Of a DNA stretch of 62,414 nt, positions 7,048 through 13,877 are shown piece by piece (within the stretch, counting starts at the first letter, position 1; each line of letters opens with the position of its first letter). The notes under the pieces are model-generated. The model saw nothing but the letters and a program-made list of their open reading frames with translations. It did no database searches and was not told where the DNA came from. The stretch lies in NCBI GenBank assembly GCA_021807115.1, contig JAKAPJ010000004.1, positions 1 through 62,414 on the forward strand, written 5' to 3'. The DNA is from Microcaldota archaeon (GTDB taxonomy: Archaea; Micrarchaeota; Micrarchaeia; Micrarchaeales; Micrarchaeaceae). A program made the translations under genes and the position numbers.

Positions 7048-7701
7048 ATGGGAAAGGTAAATTACGTGCTTGGGAAACTTGTCAGGAGGGAGTCAAAGCT
7101 ACCAATCAGCAAGGAGAACATGGCGACGAAATCGAACATAAGGAGGAACAACCTCACGCCGAAGTACACTGCGCCGGATGTATACACGGACGGGGTCTAC
7201 CGCACCCCTGTCCCCATGGAGAAGGTGAGCGCGTTCGGCTCGCACTTCATATCGCCCGCGCACCAGGGCGGCATACGGCACGCGGTGGACTTCTATGTGC
7301 CGGAGGGTACAGAGGTGCGTGCGCCGGCCGCAGGCACGGTTATAAGGTTCAAGGAGGATTCCGACGCACACGGGCTGACAAAACGGTATTGGCTGCTTGG
7401 CAACGACATTCTGATAAAATGCAGCAACGGCGAGTACGTATCACTTGAGCACCTGCAGCACAACTTCGCGACAAAACTCGGGCTCGGGGCGGGCCAGAGG
7501 GTGGGACAGGGGGAGATAATAGGCATAAGCGGGGTGACAGGATATGCGGAATTCCCCCATGTGCACACTGAGGTCCTGAAGTTTGTGGGGAACGCAAGAT
7601 CCAAGGCGTCGCTGGCGAACTACAAGAACTACGTGACAAAGAAGATAAGATTCAGCAGGAAGGACATACCATTTGACCTTTACAGGGAGGAAAGCAGGTA
7701 G
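7048..7701 (+). CDS. M23-family (LytM/Gly-Gly endopeptidase-like) peptidase domain protein
   Basis: 217 residues containing an M23 metallopeptidase fold. Visible are HAVDF (78-82) with the following PEGTEVRAPAAGTV block, SLEHLQH (132-137), the GQRVGQGEIIGISG turn, and the HxH motif in FPHVHTEV (171-173). Known M23 enzymes cut peptide cross-links in bacterial cell walls or glycine-rich peptides. No signal peptide or membrane segment is present: the N terminus is basic (KVNYVLGKLVRRESK), so it looks cytoplasmic or exported by another route. An archaeon without murein would need another substrate, such as bacterial neighbours or its own surface proteins. The first ligand spacing (His three before Asp) differs from the classical HxGxD, so activity is not certain. 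Confidence 0.75.
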   Translation: MGKVNYVLGKLVRRESKLPISKENMATKSNIRRNNLTPKYTAPDVYTDGVYRTPVPMEKVSAFGSHFISPAHQGGIRHAVDFYVPEGTEVRAPAAGTVIRFKEDSDAHGLTKRYWLLGNDILIKCSNGEYVSLEHLQHNFATKLGLGAGQRVGQGEIIGISGVTGYAEFPHVHTEVLKFVGNARSKASLANYKNYVTKKIRFSRKDIPFDLYREESR

Positions 7702-7786
7702 CGCAGTGCCACGGCAAAGGCGCGGAGGAGAATGCAAGGGCACTGTTTTAAATAGTAAAACATACATAGTATAATCACGACTCTAA

Positions 7787-8506
7787 ATGGCTGAAGTCTT
7801 AATAAGTAAGCCGACCGAGACAACGGCTCTAAGCATAAAGGTTTATGGGAAGGGGAACGCGGACGCACTGACCACAGGGAAGCGTTCGGACATCGCAAGA
7901 CTTTACACCGACAGGTACTCGTCTCCTAAGTGGCACATACCGCCGGAGGAGCTCCGGCTGGACACGCTGTCGAACGAGATGGAGTTTGCGATGTCGGCCA
8001 GGGGCGGAATGATAATAACCGTGGAGGACGAAAGGGGCAAGGTCGTGGGCTTCAGGCTCGTGGTGGGATTCTCCAACATAGTGGAGGCCGCGAAGGCGGA
8101 TGCCGGGCTGATGTCGACGGTTGATGCGATGAGGAAGGCCACGAACTACGACATAAGCGAGGCGAGCTACACCGTAGACACCTGCGTGAGCCGCGACATG
8201 GAGGGCAGGGGGCTGGGCCACAAGATGATGGCGGTGCAGATAGAGGCGGCGAAAAGGGATGGGGCGCCTGCCATAATAGGATGGACAGTGGACACGAACC
8301 TCAAGATGATAAGGCTGTACGACTCGATGGGCTACGCCCCGATATGCGGGCTGATAGGGGTGACAACCGGATCGGACTACAACGTGAACTACAGGCAGGG
8401 CGGCGACGAGCCAGCGTTCCACTCGGAAAAGTATGCCCCGCTCACGTACAGGCATCTGCTGCTTAGGAAGGAGGATGCGCGGGACATGATTAGGGGCGAG
8501 GCGTGA
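7787..8506 (+). CDS. GNAT-family N-acetyltransferase
   Basis: 239 residues with the acetyl-CoA binding motif A of GNAT enzymes: a beta strand ending in YTVDTCVSRDMEGRGLGHKMM, where R-G-L-G-H matches the Q/R-x-x-G-x-G/A pyrophosphate loop, followed by the motif B helix NLKMIRLYDSMGYAPI. Such enzymes move an acetyl group from acetyl-CoA onto an amine of a protein or small molecule; the acceptor is not predictable here. The N-terminal 60 residues (TDRYSSPKWHIPPEEL) have no recognisable match. An AT-rich promoter stretch lies at 7746-7772 (TTTTAAATAG and AGTATAATC). The gene stands between a same-strand peptidase and a converging metal transporter, so the neighbourhood gives no functional clue. 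Confidence 0.8.
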   Translation: MAEVLISKPTETTALSIKVYGKGNADALTTGKRSDIARLYTDRYSSPKWHIPPEELRLDTLSNEMEFAMSARGGMIITVEDERGKVVGFRLVVGFSNIVEAAKADAGLMSTVDAMRKATNYDISEASYTVDTCVSRDMEGRGLGHKMMAVQIEAAKRDGAPAIIGWTVDTNLKMIRLYDSMGYAPICGLIGVTTGSDYNVNYRQGGDEPAFHSEKYAPLTYRHLLLRKEDARDMIRGEA

Positions 8507-8521
8507 GCCGCGCGGGGGAGG

Positions 8522-9160
8522 TCATCCGAAGGCCAGCACATAGAGGCCGACCAGCGCTATGACAATCCCAACCATTGCGTCGTTGTATTTCGGGTTCATG
8601 CGGTCCACGCGCCTTGCGAACCTCGAGTGCTCTACCAGTATGTGGCCAAGATACACGAGCACTAGCAGTGTCACTATTGAGCTTGCGGCGAAGGCCGCTG
8701 CCACGTCAAGCGCGAACCCCATTCCCATAGGCACCGCTACAAGGAATATGGGCAGCACAGAAAGGTCTGGCGACAGCGCCGCGCCGAGTATGGCAAAGTA
8801 CCCTATCCCGCCGCCCATCCGCTCCTCGCCGTATTTGCGGTAGTTGAATCGCCCCTTGGCGGCCAGCGCCTTCGCGGCGTACCACGCGCCGAATGCCAGC
8901 ATGATTGCCCCTATGGCGTATGTTACATACGCGACCACGATGCTCGAGAATATTAGCCCGAGCCCCACGACCGCGAACCCCAGGACCAGGGACAGGGCGG
9001 TATGGCCTACGCTGGTGACTATCCCTGTCTTCATAAGCCTGCTGTGGGACCAGCCCCTGGCCTTTCCGAGTATCGCAATTGTGGCCCAGTGGTCAGGCGC
9101 CGACATGTGCAGCGCGCCCACGACGACCGCGGCGACCAACAGAGGCAATTCCTGCATCAT
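8522..9160 (-). CDS. NicO/UreH-like nickel-cobalt transporter family protein
   Basis: 212 residues, six likely membrane segments. The first helix ends in GALHMSAPDHWATIA, giving the H-x4-D-H arrangement (His18, Asp23, His24) used by nickel/cobalt permeases, and a second motif TSVGHTALSLVLG places another Gly-His in the next helix, as in NicO/RcnA/UreH proteins. It probably moves Ni2+ or Co2+, direction unknown. A nickel route would make sense beside the nickel superoxide dismutase at 58.2 kb, though the genes are 50 kb apart. GGTGAT lies directly ahead of the double ATG (9160 and 9157); the second may be the true start because the spacing is better. Converges with the GNAT gene. Confidence 0.65.
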   Translation of the reverse strand: MMQELPLLVAAVVVGALHMSAPDHWATIAILGKARGWSHSRLMKTGIVTSVGHTALSLVLGFAVVGLGLIFSSIVVAYVTYAIGAIMLAFGAWYAAKALAAKGRFNYRKYGEERMGGGIGYFAILGAALSPDLSVLPIFLVAVPMGMGFALDVAAAFAASSIVTLLVLVYLGHILVEHSRFARRVDRMNPKYNDAMVGIVIALVGLYVLAFG

Positions 9161-9211
9161 ATCACCATAGCTGCACCGAACCCCGCGCCAACACCATATC
9201 AGGCGGCATGC

Positions 9212-9745
9212 TCATGCACGGGGGAGAAGGTCCTCGGCGGTTATTATGCCCTGCATGCGGCCGCCCTCTATCACGATTACTGCCTTGTACGACCGCAGTA
9301 GTGCCGCCACTGTGCTAAGCGGCGTGGAAGGGCCCACAGTGGGCAGCGGCTGGGATATGTACCTCGCTATGCCCTCATCGGCCCCTGCGCCGGCGAGGTT
9401 CTCCGTGGATACCGAGCCCACCATGACGCCCTTCTCCATGACAGGGAACTGGGATATCCTGCCCTCCCTTGCCAGGCGCGCTGCCTTTGCTACGCTGTCG
9501 GAATGCCGCAGCGACACAACCTCGCGGTGCATCGCATCTGACGCCACCCTCTCGCCCTCGTGCTCCCGCTTGTACAGTATCTCGACAAGCTGGCACCCTA
9601 TGGTGTAGCTCGGGTCCACGCGGCCGCGCTCTATCTTCGCTACGAGGGACTGGCTTATGCCCGCCTCTTTTGCAAGCTGCTGCTGGGTCATGCCTAGGCG
9701 CTTCCTTCTCTGCCCTATCCTGCTCAGATCCTCCATGGTTCCCAT
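9212..9745 (-). CDS. XRE-type HTH regulator with two CBS domains
   Basis: 177 residues. Residues 8-60 form a Cro/C1-type helix-turn-helix (RKRLGMTQQQLAKEAGISQSLVAKIERGR). Two CBS motifs follow: about 66-120 (HREVVSLRHSDSVAKAARLA ... FPVMEKGVMVGSVS) and 122-177 (LPTVGPSTPLSTVAALLRSY ... GIITAEDL). CBS pairs bind adenosine nucleotides, so the protein likely couples DNA binding to energy or SAM status; this architecture is common in archaea. The start at 9745 is chosen because the longer frame translates an AT-rich promoter. It is divergent from the hypothetical gene at 9851 and could regulate that gene and itself. The NicO-like gene follows on the same strand 50 nt downstream, so the two may be cotranscribed. 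Confidence 0.85.
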   Translation of the reverse strand: MGTMEDLSRIGQRRKRLGMTQQQLAKEAGISQSLVAKIERGRVDPSYTIGCQLVEILYKREHEGERVASDAMHREVVSLRHSDSVAKAARLAREGRISQFPVMEKGVMVGSVSTENLAGAGADEGIARYISQPLPTVGPSTPLSTVAALLRSYKAVIVIEGGRMQGIITAEDLLPRA

Positions 9746-9754
9746 TTGTATATT

Positions 9755-9820
9755 CTTATATTTATATTTTTCTATAAATTTATTCAAAATAGAATAAAAA
9801 TGCCAACATCGCTTTTATAC
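9755..9820. promoter_or_regulatory. Divergent AT-rich promoter region
   Basis: CTTATATTTATATTT and TCTATAAATTTATT (9755-9784) provide minus-strand TATA elements for the XRE-CBS gene. CTTTTATAC at 9812-9820 is a plus-strand TATA box about 35 nt before the ATG at 9851. Confidence 0.5.
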
Positions 9821-9850
9821 TGGCGCGGCGCAAGCACATCAGTGGTTGAA

Positions 9851-10207
9851 ATGACCGTTGGAAAACACAACTTGGGAAAGGAGGATGACAGGGAGGTCCG
9901 CGATACGCTGGTGGCTGCGTACGAGATATTGCAGCTGGCGCGGCGCACAGGCGGCGCGCCGGGGCGCTACGCAGATGGTGGCATAGAGGTAGCCCTCACG
10001 AGGTTCCATAACTTCGACGAGGTGAGGCTCAAGGTAGACGGCAGGGACATCGTGCTCGGAGGCAGGAACACGGTTACAGGGGAATTCGCCCCCGCGGAGC
10101 TGGAGGCCGGGCATAGGGAAATTGCGAAGGCCGCGGCTGTGCAGCTGCGCGCCATAAAGGGCAGGCTTGGGCTTGAGAGAGGCATTGCCGCGAGGGAGAA
10201 AGGATAG
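9851..10207 (+). CDS. Hypothetical small soluble protein
   Basis: 118 residues, mixed alpha/beta, no membrane segment, no motif I recognise. It reads as a Lys/Arg/Glu-rich N-terminal helix (KEDDREVRDTLVAAYEILQL), two or three strands (DEVRLKVDGRDIVLGGRN) and a C-terminal helix (HREIAKAAAVQLRAIKGRL). The start at 9851 is favoured by the TATA box at 9812-9820; an ATG at 9800 lies upstream of that box. The gene is divergent from the XRE-CBS regulator and may be its target. The 184 bases downstream, before the TRAM gene, contain only that gene's promoter and leader. Confidence 0.55.
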   Translation: MTVGKHNLGKEDDREVRDTLVAAYEILQLARRTGGAPGRYADGGIEVALTRFHNFDEVRLKVDGRDIVLGGRNTVTGEFAPAELEAGHREIAKAAAVQLRAIKGRLGLERGIAAREKG

Positions 10208-10295
10208 GGTTGACTGCCATGTGGCGACGAGTCCGGTAGGGGGTGCACCTGCGCCTCCTTATGGGGCCGGCGCCCATGGCGGGGCATACCAAAAG

Positions 10296-10305
10296 CTTTT
10301 ATATC
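10296..10305 (+). promoter_or_regulatory. TATA box of the TRAM gene, with a long leader
   Basis: CTTTTATATC lies about 90 nt before the ATG at 10392, so the mRNA should carry roughly 65 nt of 5' leader. This contrasts with the leaderless starts of most genes here. Confidence 0.5.
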
Positions 10306-10391
10306 TGTATCGCCATAGGTATTACCACGGAGAAGGAAGGCAGAAAGGCTCTAATTCTACGTAAAAGACAAACCAAGAGAAAGTGAATTGA

Positions 10392-10682
10392 ATGAACGAA
10401 GACGAAGGTATGGGAGGAAGCGGCGGATACGAAGGCAGGGAAAGGCGCGAAAGAGGAGGCAGGGGCGGCTTCGGCGGAGGGCCGGGCGGCTTTGCTCCAA
10501 AACCCGTGAAGGTGGGCGACGAGGTAGAGGTTAAGGTCGAGGCGGTCGCATCCAAGGGGGACGGGATAGCCAAGAAGGACGGCTTCGTGATCTTTATCAA
10601 GGGCGCCAAGGAGGGCGACTCCATAAAGGTAAGGATAACCGAGGTCAAGGAAAGGTTCGCCATCGGCGAAATAATGGCCTAG
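10392..10682 (+). CDS. TRAM-domain RNA-binding protein with Gly/Arg-rich N terminus
   Basis: 96 residues. Residues 36-96 are a TRAM domain (KVGDEVEVKVEAVASKGDGI, then GFVIFIKGAKEGDSIKVRI, ending ERFAIGEIM), a small beta barrel that binds RNA. Stand-alone archaeal TRAM proteins act like cold-shock chaperones. Residues 6-35 are rich in Gly and Arg (RERRERGGRGGFGGGPGGF), like eukaryotic RGG boxes, and should add non-specific RNA binding. The promoter gives a long leader, suggesting post-transcriptional control, possibly self-binding. A T-rich tract immediately downstream ends the transcript. Highly expressed in other archaea; expected here too. Confidence 0.85.
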   Translation: MNEDEGMGGSGGYEGRERRERGGRGGFGGGPGGFAPKPVKVGDEVEVKVEAVASKGDGIAKKDGFVIFIKGAKEGDSIKVRITEVKERFAIGEIMA

Positions 10683-10689
10683 GCGCAAC

Positions 10690-10729
10690 TTTTATTTTTA
10701 TATTTTTCTTCTTTTCCTATTTTTTTAAT
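10690..10729 (+). terminator. T-rich terminator of the TRAM gene
   Basis: Eight bases after the TRAM stop codon comes a 40-nt tract of repeated TTTTT runs broken by single A or C bases, the archaeal oligo-T terminator pattern. Confidence 0.6.
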
Positions 10730-10889
10730 TATAATTAGCTAGGTTTGGGCAGGCGCAGCCATGCAGCCCGCGCTGGCCTGCTGCTGCAGGCGCAGGGCGC
10801 GCGCGATTCAGATACCCTTTTATTATCTGGCAGCCATCTGTTTCAATCGCATACGGGGGATGCGGGAACAGGCAGGAGGATGGGTTGAT

Positions 10890-11954
10890 ATGGGAAAACG
10901 CGCGGCGATACGCCCTGTTGACTGGGACGGGGGCAGGGTAGTCTGGATAAACCAGCGCAACATACCGTGGAAGGAGGAATGGCGGCGCAGCTCCTCTGTC
11001 GAGGAGCTTGCAAGGGCCATAGAGACGCTGGAGATACGCGGCGCGCCGGCCATAGGCGTTGCCGCAGGTTTCGCACTGACACTGGCGGTCTGGGGCGCAA
11101 GGGGAGGGGCGCAGGGCGCAATGAAGGCGCTGCGCAGGGGCGCAGGGCGCATTCGTAGTACAAGGCCAACCGCCGTGAACCTCTTCTGGGCGGTACAGAG
11201 GATGCTTGACAGGGCGGAGAGGATGCACGATGAGGGAGCTACGCTCGCCGGCCTGAAGGAGGGGATGCTGGAGGAGGCGCGGGCGATACAGAGGGAGGAC
11301 ATAGAGGCGAACATGGCTATAGGCAGATACGGCAACTCGCTTGTGAGGGACGGGGACGTCATACTCACCCACTGCAACGCGGGCGCCCTGGCCACCGCAG
11401 GGTACGGCACTTCATACGGAGTCATAAGGGCGGCGTGGGAGAGCGGGAAGGACATAAGGGTGATTGCAACCCAGACGGCACCGCTCTACCAGGGCGCAAG
11501 GCTCACGATCTGGGAGCTGACTAGGGACGGCATACCGGCAACCCTCATAACAGACAGCATGGCGGCGTATGCTATGGGGAACGAGGGAGTGACTAAGGTG
11601 ATGGTTGGGGCGGACAGGATACTGCTAAACGGAAGCGTGGCAAACAAGATAGGTACGCTGGGGCTCGCGGTGATTGCAAAGCACGTAGGGATACCGTTCT
11701 ATGTCGCCGCGCCGCTGTCGACGGTAGACCCGAAGAGCAGGAGCATACCAATAGAGTCTAGGGCGCCTGAAGAGGTCAGGACGTTTCTTGGCAAGGTGCG
11801 CATGACAGTGGAGGATGTGCCAGTGCTGAACCCCGCCTTCGACGTTACGCCCCCGCGCCTGGTCTCCGCCATAATAACGGAAAGGGGCATTGCAAGAAAG
11901 CCATATGAACGTTCCCTTGGAAACATTATTGGCGCAAGGGGCGGCAAGGGGTGA
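10890..11954 (+). CDS. mtnA: Methylthioribose-1-phosphate isomerase family (MtnA/eIF2B-like)
   Basis: 354 residues of the MtnA/eIF2B-alpha family. MtnA converts 5-methylthioribose-1-phosphate to the ribulose form in methionine salvage; relatives act on 5-deoxyribose-1-phosphate or ribose-1,5-bisphosphate. The substrate loop RGAPAIGVAAG, the catalytic Cys in THCNAGALATAGYGT, and the Asp in MVGADRILLNG are present, as is NKIGTLGLAVIAKHVGIPFY. The GALATAGYGT form is typical of MtnA rather than of ribose-1,5-bisphosphate isomerase. The next gene starts four bases after the stop and encodes a class II aldolase, the right partner for the product. Start at 10890 has a GGTTGAT-like ribosome site; 10860 is an alternative behind the TATA-like CTTTTATTATC at 10817-10827. 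Confidence 0.85.
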   Translation: MGKRAAIRPVDWDGGRVVWINQRNIPWKEEWRRSSSVEELARAIETLEIRGAPAIGVAAGFALTLAVWGARGGAQGAMKALRRGAGRIRSTRPTAVNLFWAVQRMLDRAERMHDEGATLAGLKEGMLEEARAIQREDIEANMAIGRYGNSLVRDGDVILTHCNAGALATAGYGTSYGVIRAAWESGKDIRVIATQTAPLYQGARLTIWELTRDGIPATLITDSMAAYAMGNEGVTKVMVGADRILLNGSVANKIGTLGLAVIAKHVGIPFYVAAPLSTVDPKSRSIPIESRAPEEVRTFLGKVRMTVEDVPVLNPAFDVTPPRLVSAIITERGIARKPYERSLGNIIGARGGKG

Positions 11955-11958
11955 TCCA

Positions 11959-12567
11959 ATGGCAGGGCATAGCTATACCGAAAGGGACGGCAAGAGGCTC
12001 AGGCTCGACATCATAGAGGTAATGAGGAGGCTCTACCTCAGGGGCATGAACAGCACATTCTCTGGCAATGTTAGCGTAAAGGTGGGGCGCAAGACTATGC
12101 TGATAACCCCGTCGCAGGTCGACAAGTTCAGCATGTCGCCCAAGGACATAACGTTTTTTGATTTCGTAAAGGGGAGGGCGGTGTCGGGCCCGGAGCAGTC
12201 TACGGAATGGAAGATGCACGCGTACGTGTACGAGGCGTGCAGGCACGTGAACGCCATAGTCCACCCGCATCCCCAGATATCGCTCGCGTTCGTGGAGACG
12301 AGGGGGCTTGAGACGCTGGGGCTGAGGAACGACGAGGAGTCCGCATATTACATAGGCAGGGTGGGGGAGGTGGGCAAGCTGCCCTTCGGCAGCGCGGAGC
12401 TGGCCGAGGCCGTGGCGAACCAGGTCTCGGAGAACGACGCCGACGTGGTCTTATTGAAGGGGCACGGGACAGTTGGAGTTGGCAACACCCTCTACCAGGC
12501 GCTCGACAGGGTCGAGGCGCTGGAGCATATCGCGAAGAAAAGGGCGTTTTCTTACCTCCTGGAATAG
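11959..12567 (+). CDS. Class II aldolase/MtnB-type protein
   Basis: 202 residues of the class II aldolase/adducin family, zinc enzymes that split or dehydrate sugar phosphates. Zinc ligands appear as HPHPQ (with the catalytic Glu in STEWKMHAYVYEACRHV just before) and a third His in LLKGHGTVGVG. With MtnA upstream it could be methylthioribulose-1-phosphate dehydratase (MtnB) or the aldolase that cuts methylthio- or deoxyribulose-1-phosphate to dihydroxyacetone phosphate plus an aldehyde. No MtnC/E or dioxygenase lies nearby, which favours the aldolase route. The start is fixed by a perfect GGTGATC ribosome site overlapping the mtnA stop. Confidence 0.8.
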   Translation: MAGHSYTERDGKRLRLDIIEVMRRLYLRGMNSTFSGNVSVKVGRKTMLITPSQVDKFSMSPKDITFFDFVKGRAVSGPEQSTEWKMHAYVYEACRHVNAIVHPHPQISLAFVETRGLETLGLRNDEESAYYIGRVGEVGKLPFGSAELAEAVANQVSENDADVVLLKGHGTVGVGNTLYQALDRVEALEHIAKKRAFSYLLE

Positions 12568-12586
12568 CAGGCGTGGATCGGGCGGC

Positions 12587-13846
12587 CTAAGCGAACGACA
12601 GGAATGCGGCATAGACAAGTATGTTGATCGCAGTCAGGACTATGCCGACTTTTGCGAACTCCGTGAATGTTAGCGAATATCCGCGCTTTTCCGCTGCTTG
12701 GACGATTATCACGTTGCTGGCGGCGCCCAGGACCAGTAGATTGCCGGCTATGGTGCTCCCTGCCGCAAGCGCCAGGTATGCCGCCTGCCCTGCGCCTGAC
12801 AGCTGCAGTATGTGCAGGTACATTATGGCAAGCGGCACGTTCGATATGAACTGGCTTATAACTGTGCTCAGCACCAGGATCACAGGTATGCTGCTGATGT
12901 CGATCCCGTTACCGTACAGCACGGACTGGAAGAAGCCGGATCCGAAAACGCTCCCGGTAAGCACGAAAAGCGATATGAAGAACACTATGGTGCCCCATTC
13001 GACTTTCTTGAAGATCTCTGCGCGGCGAGGGCTGAACGCCAGAACGGGCAGCGCGGCTGCTGCTATGTAAGAAAGCCTGAACGGCACTGAGGGAAATAGG
13101 ATGGGCGATACTATGTCAAGCAATATGAGCGCTAGCAGGAGCGCGAGAGAGAGCTTGGTGAGGGTTGCCAGCCCCTTGTCATAGGGTTCGGAGTATTTCA
13201 CCGCACGCAGGGAAGTCCTCCTGAAGCTTTTGCCGTAGAAGATGCGGAGCACCGCATATGTAAGCACGAGATTTAGGATCGTTGGGATCAGCAGCGCGGC
13301 GGGGAAGGCTATGAACGGGCTCTTGACCCCACTGGATGCGGCAATTAGGAAATTCTGCGGGTTGCCTATAGGGCTGGCGACGCTGCCGATTGTTATGGCA
13401 AAGGCGAGCGTGAGCAGCATGAGGGACGGCGGAAGCCTGAGCCTGCGGGCCAGCAGGAGCGCTATTGGTGTGCCGACCACGGCCAGCGCGTCGTTCACCA
13501 CCAGCATTGACACGATGCCTATGCCAAAAAGCATGTACACCACAAGGGCGTCGGTTGATCCTGCGCTCTTGAAAATGCCGATGGACAGTCGCACAAGGTA
13601 GCCGCTCTCCTCCAGCGCGACGGCGATGACGAACATCCCTACCAGTAGGAATATCACGTCGAAATTTATTGCCGCAAGGGCGGCCTGGACGGTTATCTGC
13701 CCGCCCAATAGCACAAGTACGGCCCCGGCGAGGACTATCTGCCATATGCGTATCGGCACCCTTATGAACTGCCTCGCGGCTATGAGCAGGAACACAAGCA
13801 GCAGCACAGCCAGGGGAAAAAGCATGTCATCGCCATATGGAGCCAT
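12587..13846 (-). CDS. ArsB/NhaD/SLC13-type ion transporter
   Basis: 419 residues with about ten to twelve membrane helices. The ion transporter superfamily signature is clear: INFDVIFLLVGMFVIAVALE in the first half and FAITIGSVASPIGNPQNFLI in the re-entrant region, plus a related region near the end (AGSTIAGNLLVLGAASN). The S-P-I-G-N-P-Q-N hairpin aligns with the S-N-T sites of SLC13 and ArsB proteins. Arsenite export, Na+/H+ exchange and dicarboxylate uptake all occur; no arsenic gene is adjacent. It follows the prolyl oligopeptidase on the same strand after 31 bases and may be cotranscribed. An ATG at 13825 is an alternative start. Confidence 0.8.
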   Translation of the reverse strand: MAPYGDDMLFPLAVLLLVFLLIAARQFIRVPIRIWQIVLAGAVLVLLGGQITVQAALAAINFDVIFLLVGMFVIAVALEESGYLVRLSIGIFKSAGSTDALVVYMLFGIGIVSMLVVNDALAVVGTPIALLLARRLRLPPSLMLLTLAFAITIGSVASPIGNPQNFLIAASSGVKSPFIAFPAALLIPTILNLVLTYAVLRIFYGKSFRRTSLRAVKYSEPYDKGLATLTKLSLALLLALILLDIVSPILFPSVPFRLSYIAAAALPVLAFSPRRAEIFKKVEWGTIVFFISLFVLTGSVFGSGFFQSVLYGNGIDISSIPVILVLSTVISQFISNVPLAIMYLHILQLSGAGQAAYLALAAGSTIAGNLLVLGAASNVIIVQAAEKRGYSLTFTEFAKVGIVLTAINILVYAAFLSFA

Positions 13847-13877
13847 ACTTCAGTGCGCGGCGGGTGTTTTGCCGCAT

